A stretch of DNA of 7,133 nt, from assembly GCA_002785325.1 (NCBI GenBank), contig PFMH01000028.1:1-7133 (forward strand), in the 5' to 3' direction. Made by a program: the position numbers and the translations under genes. Source of the stretch: a bacterium (Candidatus Howlettbacteria) CG_4_10_14_0_8_um_filter_40_9. Lineage in GTDB: Bacteria > Patescibacteriota > CPR2 > UBA1875 > GCA-2785325. Below the pieces are notes generated by a model that saw only the letters and a list, made by a program, of their open reading frames with translations, ran no database searches and was not told the DNA's origin. Of this stretch, positions 4,672 through 7,133 are shown piece after piece. The stretch's first letter is position 1, and every line of letters starts with the position of its first letter.

Positions 4672-7038
4672 ATGAAAGAATTCCCTAAAAATTATAATTT
4701 CACAGAGAGAGAGGAACACTGGCGGAAATTCTGGGAAGATGAGGATATCTATAAATTTGACGAAAGCTCGGACAAACCCATATATTCTGTGGATACACCG
4801 CCTCCTTATGTCTCTGCCGAGCATCTGCACACCGGCCATATCATGAGCTATTCCCAAGCTGAATTTGTCGTTCGCTACAAAAGAATGAAGGGTTTCAATG
4901 TGTACTATCCGATGGGATTCGACGACAACGGACTCCCAACGGAACGATTCGTAGAGAAGAAGTATAAGATAGACAAGTCCAAAATCACAAGAAAAGAATT
5001 TATCGATATCTGTCTAAAAGAAACAAAGGTTGGAGCTCAAAATTATAAAAATTTGTGGCAATCACTCGGTACTTCGGTGGATTGGTCCAAGACATACTCT
5101 ACGATAGATAAGCACAGCCAAAAGATTTCCCAATGGTCATTTTTAGATCTGCACAAAAAAGGAAAAATTTACCGAGCAAAAAAACCCGTTCTTTGGTGCA
5201 CCTCTTGCCGGACTGCGATAGCTCAAGCTGACCTCGAAGCGGAAGAAAGGGAAAGTAAACTCTACTATATAAAAGCCAAAGTGGAAACAGGAGATGAGCT
5301 GACATTTGCTACTACAAGGCCCGAACTCCTACCCGCTTGCATGGGGATCTCCGTTTACCCCAATGATAAAAGGTATAAGAACCTCATCGGCAAAAAAATC
5401 ATTCTTCCTCTTACAGGCAAGCACGTATATCTTTCGACTGATGAGGAGGTCGATCCCAAGTATGGATCGGGGGTAGTGTATTTCTGTTCTTTTGGAGGTC
5501 AAGACTGCATAGACTGGCTGGAAAGACACCCTGAAGCAAAACCAATCCACGCTCTGGATCCAAACGGCAGATTCAATGAACAGGCAGGCGTGTATGCCGA
5601 TCTGAAAATGAAAGATGCTCGGTCAAAGATAGTAGAAGATTTGAAAGAAATAGGGGCTTTAGAAAAACAGGAAGACTTAAAAAATGTCACATTTATCCAT
5701 GAAAGATGCAGTACAGATGTAGAGTATATATCTACAGAGCAATGGTTTATTAATGTTCTTGATTCTAAGAATGAATTTGCAAAAAGAGGCGAGGAGCTCA
5801 ACTGGTATCCTAACTTTATGCACAGGATATACAAAGATTGGGTGACCGCCTTAAAATGGGATTGGTGTATCTCGAGACAACGATATTACGGTGTACCATT
5901 TCCGCTCTGGTATTGTTCGGATTGCGGTGAGATTGTCTTGGCTGATGAAAAAGATTTGCCGATCGATCCCATGAATGATAGGCCAAACAAACCTTGTCCA
6001 AAGTGCAAAGGCACAAATTTCAAACCCGAGGAAGACGTTATGGACACTTGGATGACTTCTTCGCTAACCCCTTTGATCGGAAGCGGATTAATACAGAATG
6101 AAAAACTTCAACAAAAGATGTATCCAGAAACTCTGCGAGCGCAAGCTTTTGAGATAATCAGAACTTGGCTTTTCTATACGATCGTAAAATCTCATTATCA
6201 TCACGATTCATTACCATTCAAAGACGTGATGATCTCCGGGCACGGTTTAGACGAGCAGGGGAGGAAGATTTCCAAAAGATTAGGGAATTATGTCACTCCT
6301 TCTACTATTATCGAGCAGTTCGGAGCAGATGCTATGAGGTACTGGGCAACAGGGGCTTCTCTGGGTGGAAATATGAGATGGAACGAGGATGAGGTAAAAA
6401 AAGGGAAGAGGACTGTTACCAAACTTTGGAATGCCTCCAGACTGGCTATGGAATCTTTTGATGGTCAGAAAAAACCTGTATCTTCGTCACTTCAAGATGA
6501 AGATAGATGGATACTATCTAGGCTAAATGACACTATAAAAGAATGCACGGAACAGTTTGATAAATATGAGTATTCGAAAGCGAGAAATGCTGTCGATACC
6601 TTCTTTTGGAACGACTTCTGCGATTATTATCTGGAGTTTGTAAAATATCGAATCTATGGCGAAGATAAGGTGAGTAAAGATTCCGCCATCTACACCCTCT
6701 ACAGCTCTTTAATCACGATAATTAAGTTATATGCGCCGATACTCCCATTTATAACTGAAGAACTCTATCAGCTATATTTTAAGGGTCTCGAAAAAGAAAA
6801 CAGCATTCATATTTCTGCTTGGTCGAATGCAAATAAAGATTGGGAGCAAACTGAAAAGGAAACTAAAGAATTTGAGAAAGTTTTGAAAGTTGTTGACGCT
6901 GTCAGAGCATATAAGACTAAAAATGGCATCTCTCTAGGTAAGGAAATAGAAGAATTCAAGACTGAGATAAAGCTCTCTGATAATCAAAAGAATCTTGTGA
7001 GTATCACTCAAAAAGTAAAAAAAGTTATCTCTAAATAA
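4672..7038 (+). CDS. valS: Valyl-tRNA synthetase
   Basis: Class I aminoacyl-tRNA synthetase charging tRNA-Val. Seen: HIGH motif LHTGH (52-56), YYPMGFDDNGLPTE (78-91), LWCTSC (174-179), the CP1 editing domain (about 200-345) with FATTRPE (212-218) and YGSGVVYFCSFGG (264-276), WDWCISRQRYYGVPFPLW (396-413), a zinc-ribbon pair CSDC (415-418) and CPKC (442-445), DVMDTWMTSS (455-464), and the KMSKS-equivalent KISKR (532-536) followed by LGN. The C-terminal helical anticodon-binding domain spans about 605-760 and includes VRAYKTKNGISLGKEI (744-759). At 788 residues it is shorter than E. coli ValRS (951) and lacks a long C-terminal coiled-coil arm; length and zinc ribbon suggest the archaeal/rickettsial-like type (inference). 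The KMSKS-loop final Ser is Arg. The start lies 9 nt after an extended -10; no Shine-Dalgarno. A parS site follows the stop. Confidence 0.96.
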   Translation: MKEFPKNYNFTEREEHWRKFWEDEDIYKFDESSDKPIYSVDTPPPYVSAEHLHTGHIMSYSQAEFVVRYKRMKGFNVYYPMGFDDNGLPTERFVEKKYKIDKSKITRKEFIDICLKETKVGAQNYKNLWQSLGTSVDWSKTYSTIDKHSQKISQWSFLDLHKKGKIYRAKKPVLWCTSCRTAIAQADLEAEERESKLYYIKAKVETGDELTFATTRPELLPACMGISVYPNDKRYKNLIGKKIILPLTGKHVYLSTDEEVDPKYGSGVVYFCSFGGQDCIDWLERHPEAKPIHALDPNGRFNEQAGVYADLKMKDARSKIVEDLKEIGALEKQEDLKNVTFIHERCSTDVEYISTEQWFINVLDSKNEFAKRGEELNWYPNFMHRIYKDWVTALKWDWCISRQRYYGVPFPLWYCSDCGEIVLADEKDLPIDPMNDRPNKPCPKCKGTNFKPEEDVMDTWMTSSLTPLIGSGLIQNEKLQQKMYPETLRAQAFEIIRTWLFYTIVKSHYHHDSLPFKDVMISGHGLDEQGRKISKRLGNYVTPSTIIEQFGADAMRYWATGASLGGNMRWNEDEVKKGKRTVTKLWNASRLAMESFDGQKKPVSSSLQDEDRWILSRLNDTIKECTEQFDKYEYSKARNAVDTFFWNDFCDYYLEFVKYRIYGEDKVSKDSAIYTLYSSLITIIKLYAPILPFITEELYQLYFKGLEKENSIHISAWSNANKDWEQTEKETKEFEKVLKVVDAVRAYKTKNGISLGKEIEEFKTEIKLSDNQKNLVSITQKVKKVISK

Positions 7039-7044
7039 TTCAAT

Positions 7045-7060
7045 TGTTTCACGTGAAACA
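7045..7060. promoter_or_regulatory. parS centromere site (ParB/Spo0J binding)
   Basis: TGTTTCACGTGAAACA is an exact match to the canonical bacterial chromosomal parS, to which ParB (Spo0J) loads and spreads for chromosome segregation and SMC recruitment. The palindrome extends to 20 bp (7043-7062). It lies 6 bp after the valS stop. In most bacteria parS sites cluster near oriC, so this end of the window may be origin-proximal; no parA, parB or dnaA is visible. Confidence 0.93.
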
Positions 7061-7133
7061 ATAATGAAATTTGTTAATTGTTCCCTGCTGAACGTTAGCT
7101 GACGGGTTTTCCTCTTTTTGGTCGCCTTTTCCA

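Noticed and set aside
6165..6392. 75-residue plus-strand open frame inside valS
   Set aside because: It is out of frame with valS across its KMSKS region and has no independent support.
7089..7117. Terminator after valS based on GCTGAACGTTAGC and a later T-run
   Set aside because: The self-complementarity is broken by an unpaired base, leaves no loop, and is separated from the T-run by a G-rich stretch.
7049..7133. C-terminal end of a minus-strand gene (a 27-codon open frame stopping at TGA inside parS)
   Set aside because: The translation (ending NKFHYCFT) is too short and unrecognisable to support a gene; the 73 bases after parS otherwise show no clear feature.

Overview
The window looks like a chromosomal segment of a small-genome bacterium, most likely a Candidate Phyla Radiation (Patescibacteria) member. 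This is inferred from A+T-rich intergenic DNA, reduced forms of core enzymes, start codons sitting directly behind -10 boxes, and core proteins carrying short insertions built from simple or palindromic repeats. Taxonomy finer than this cannot be read from the sequence. UGA is used as a stop (end of femX), so the UGA-to-glycine code of some CPR lineages does not apply.

Layout. The left half is a minus-strand, translationally tight cluster: a FemAB/FemX-type peptidoglycan aminoacyltransferase (1630-2703), a PUA-less glutamate 5-kinase-like protein (836-1633, 4-nt overlap), and a MurE-like Mur ligase (1-834, cut by the window edge, 1-nt gap). Upstream, also on the minus strand, is a 183-residue PaaX-like winged-helix protein with a Cas2-like C-terminal domain (2794-3345). 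Diverging from it on the plus strand are tsaD (t6A tRNA modification, 3471-4631) and valS (valyl-tRNA synthetase, 4672-7038).

Regulatory DNA is the most distinctive part. Two 42-bp copies of one palindromic element (35/42 identical, core CGCGATCGCG) flank the PaaX-like gene at 2741-2782 and 3391-3432. Each lies just upstream of an inferred promoter, femX on one side and tsaD on the other, with its centre about 56-60 bp before the inferred transcription start. The right-hand copy would also lie just downstream of the regulator's own start. This suggests, without proving, a small regulon in which the PaaX-like protein governs itself, the cell-wall cluster and tsaD. femX, tsaD and valS all appear leaderless or nearly so, whereas the regulator gene has a perfect AGGAGG.

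A perfect 16-bp parS site (TGTTTCACGTGAAACA) lies 6 bp after valS, so the locus is probably bound by ParB and may lie near the replication origin. Finally, murE, femX and tsaD each carry in-frame segments that look like dispersed-repeat insertions, lengthening otherwise conserved proteins.
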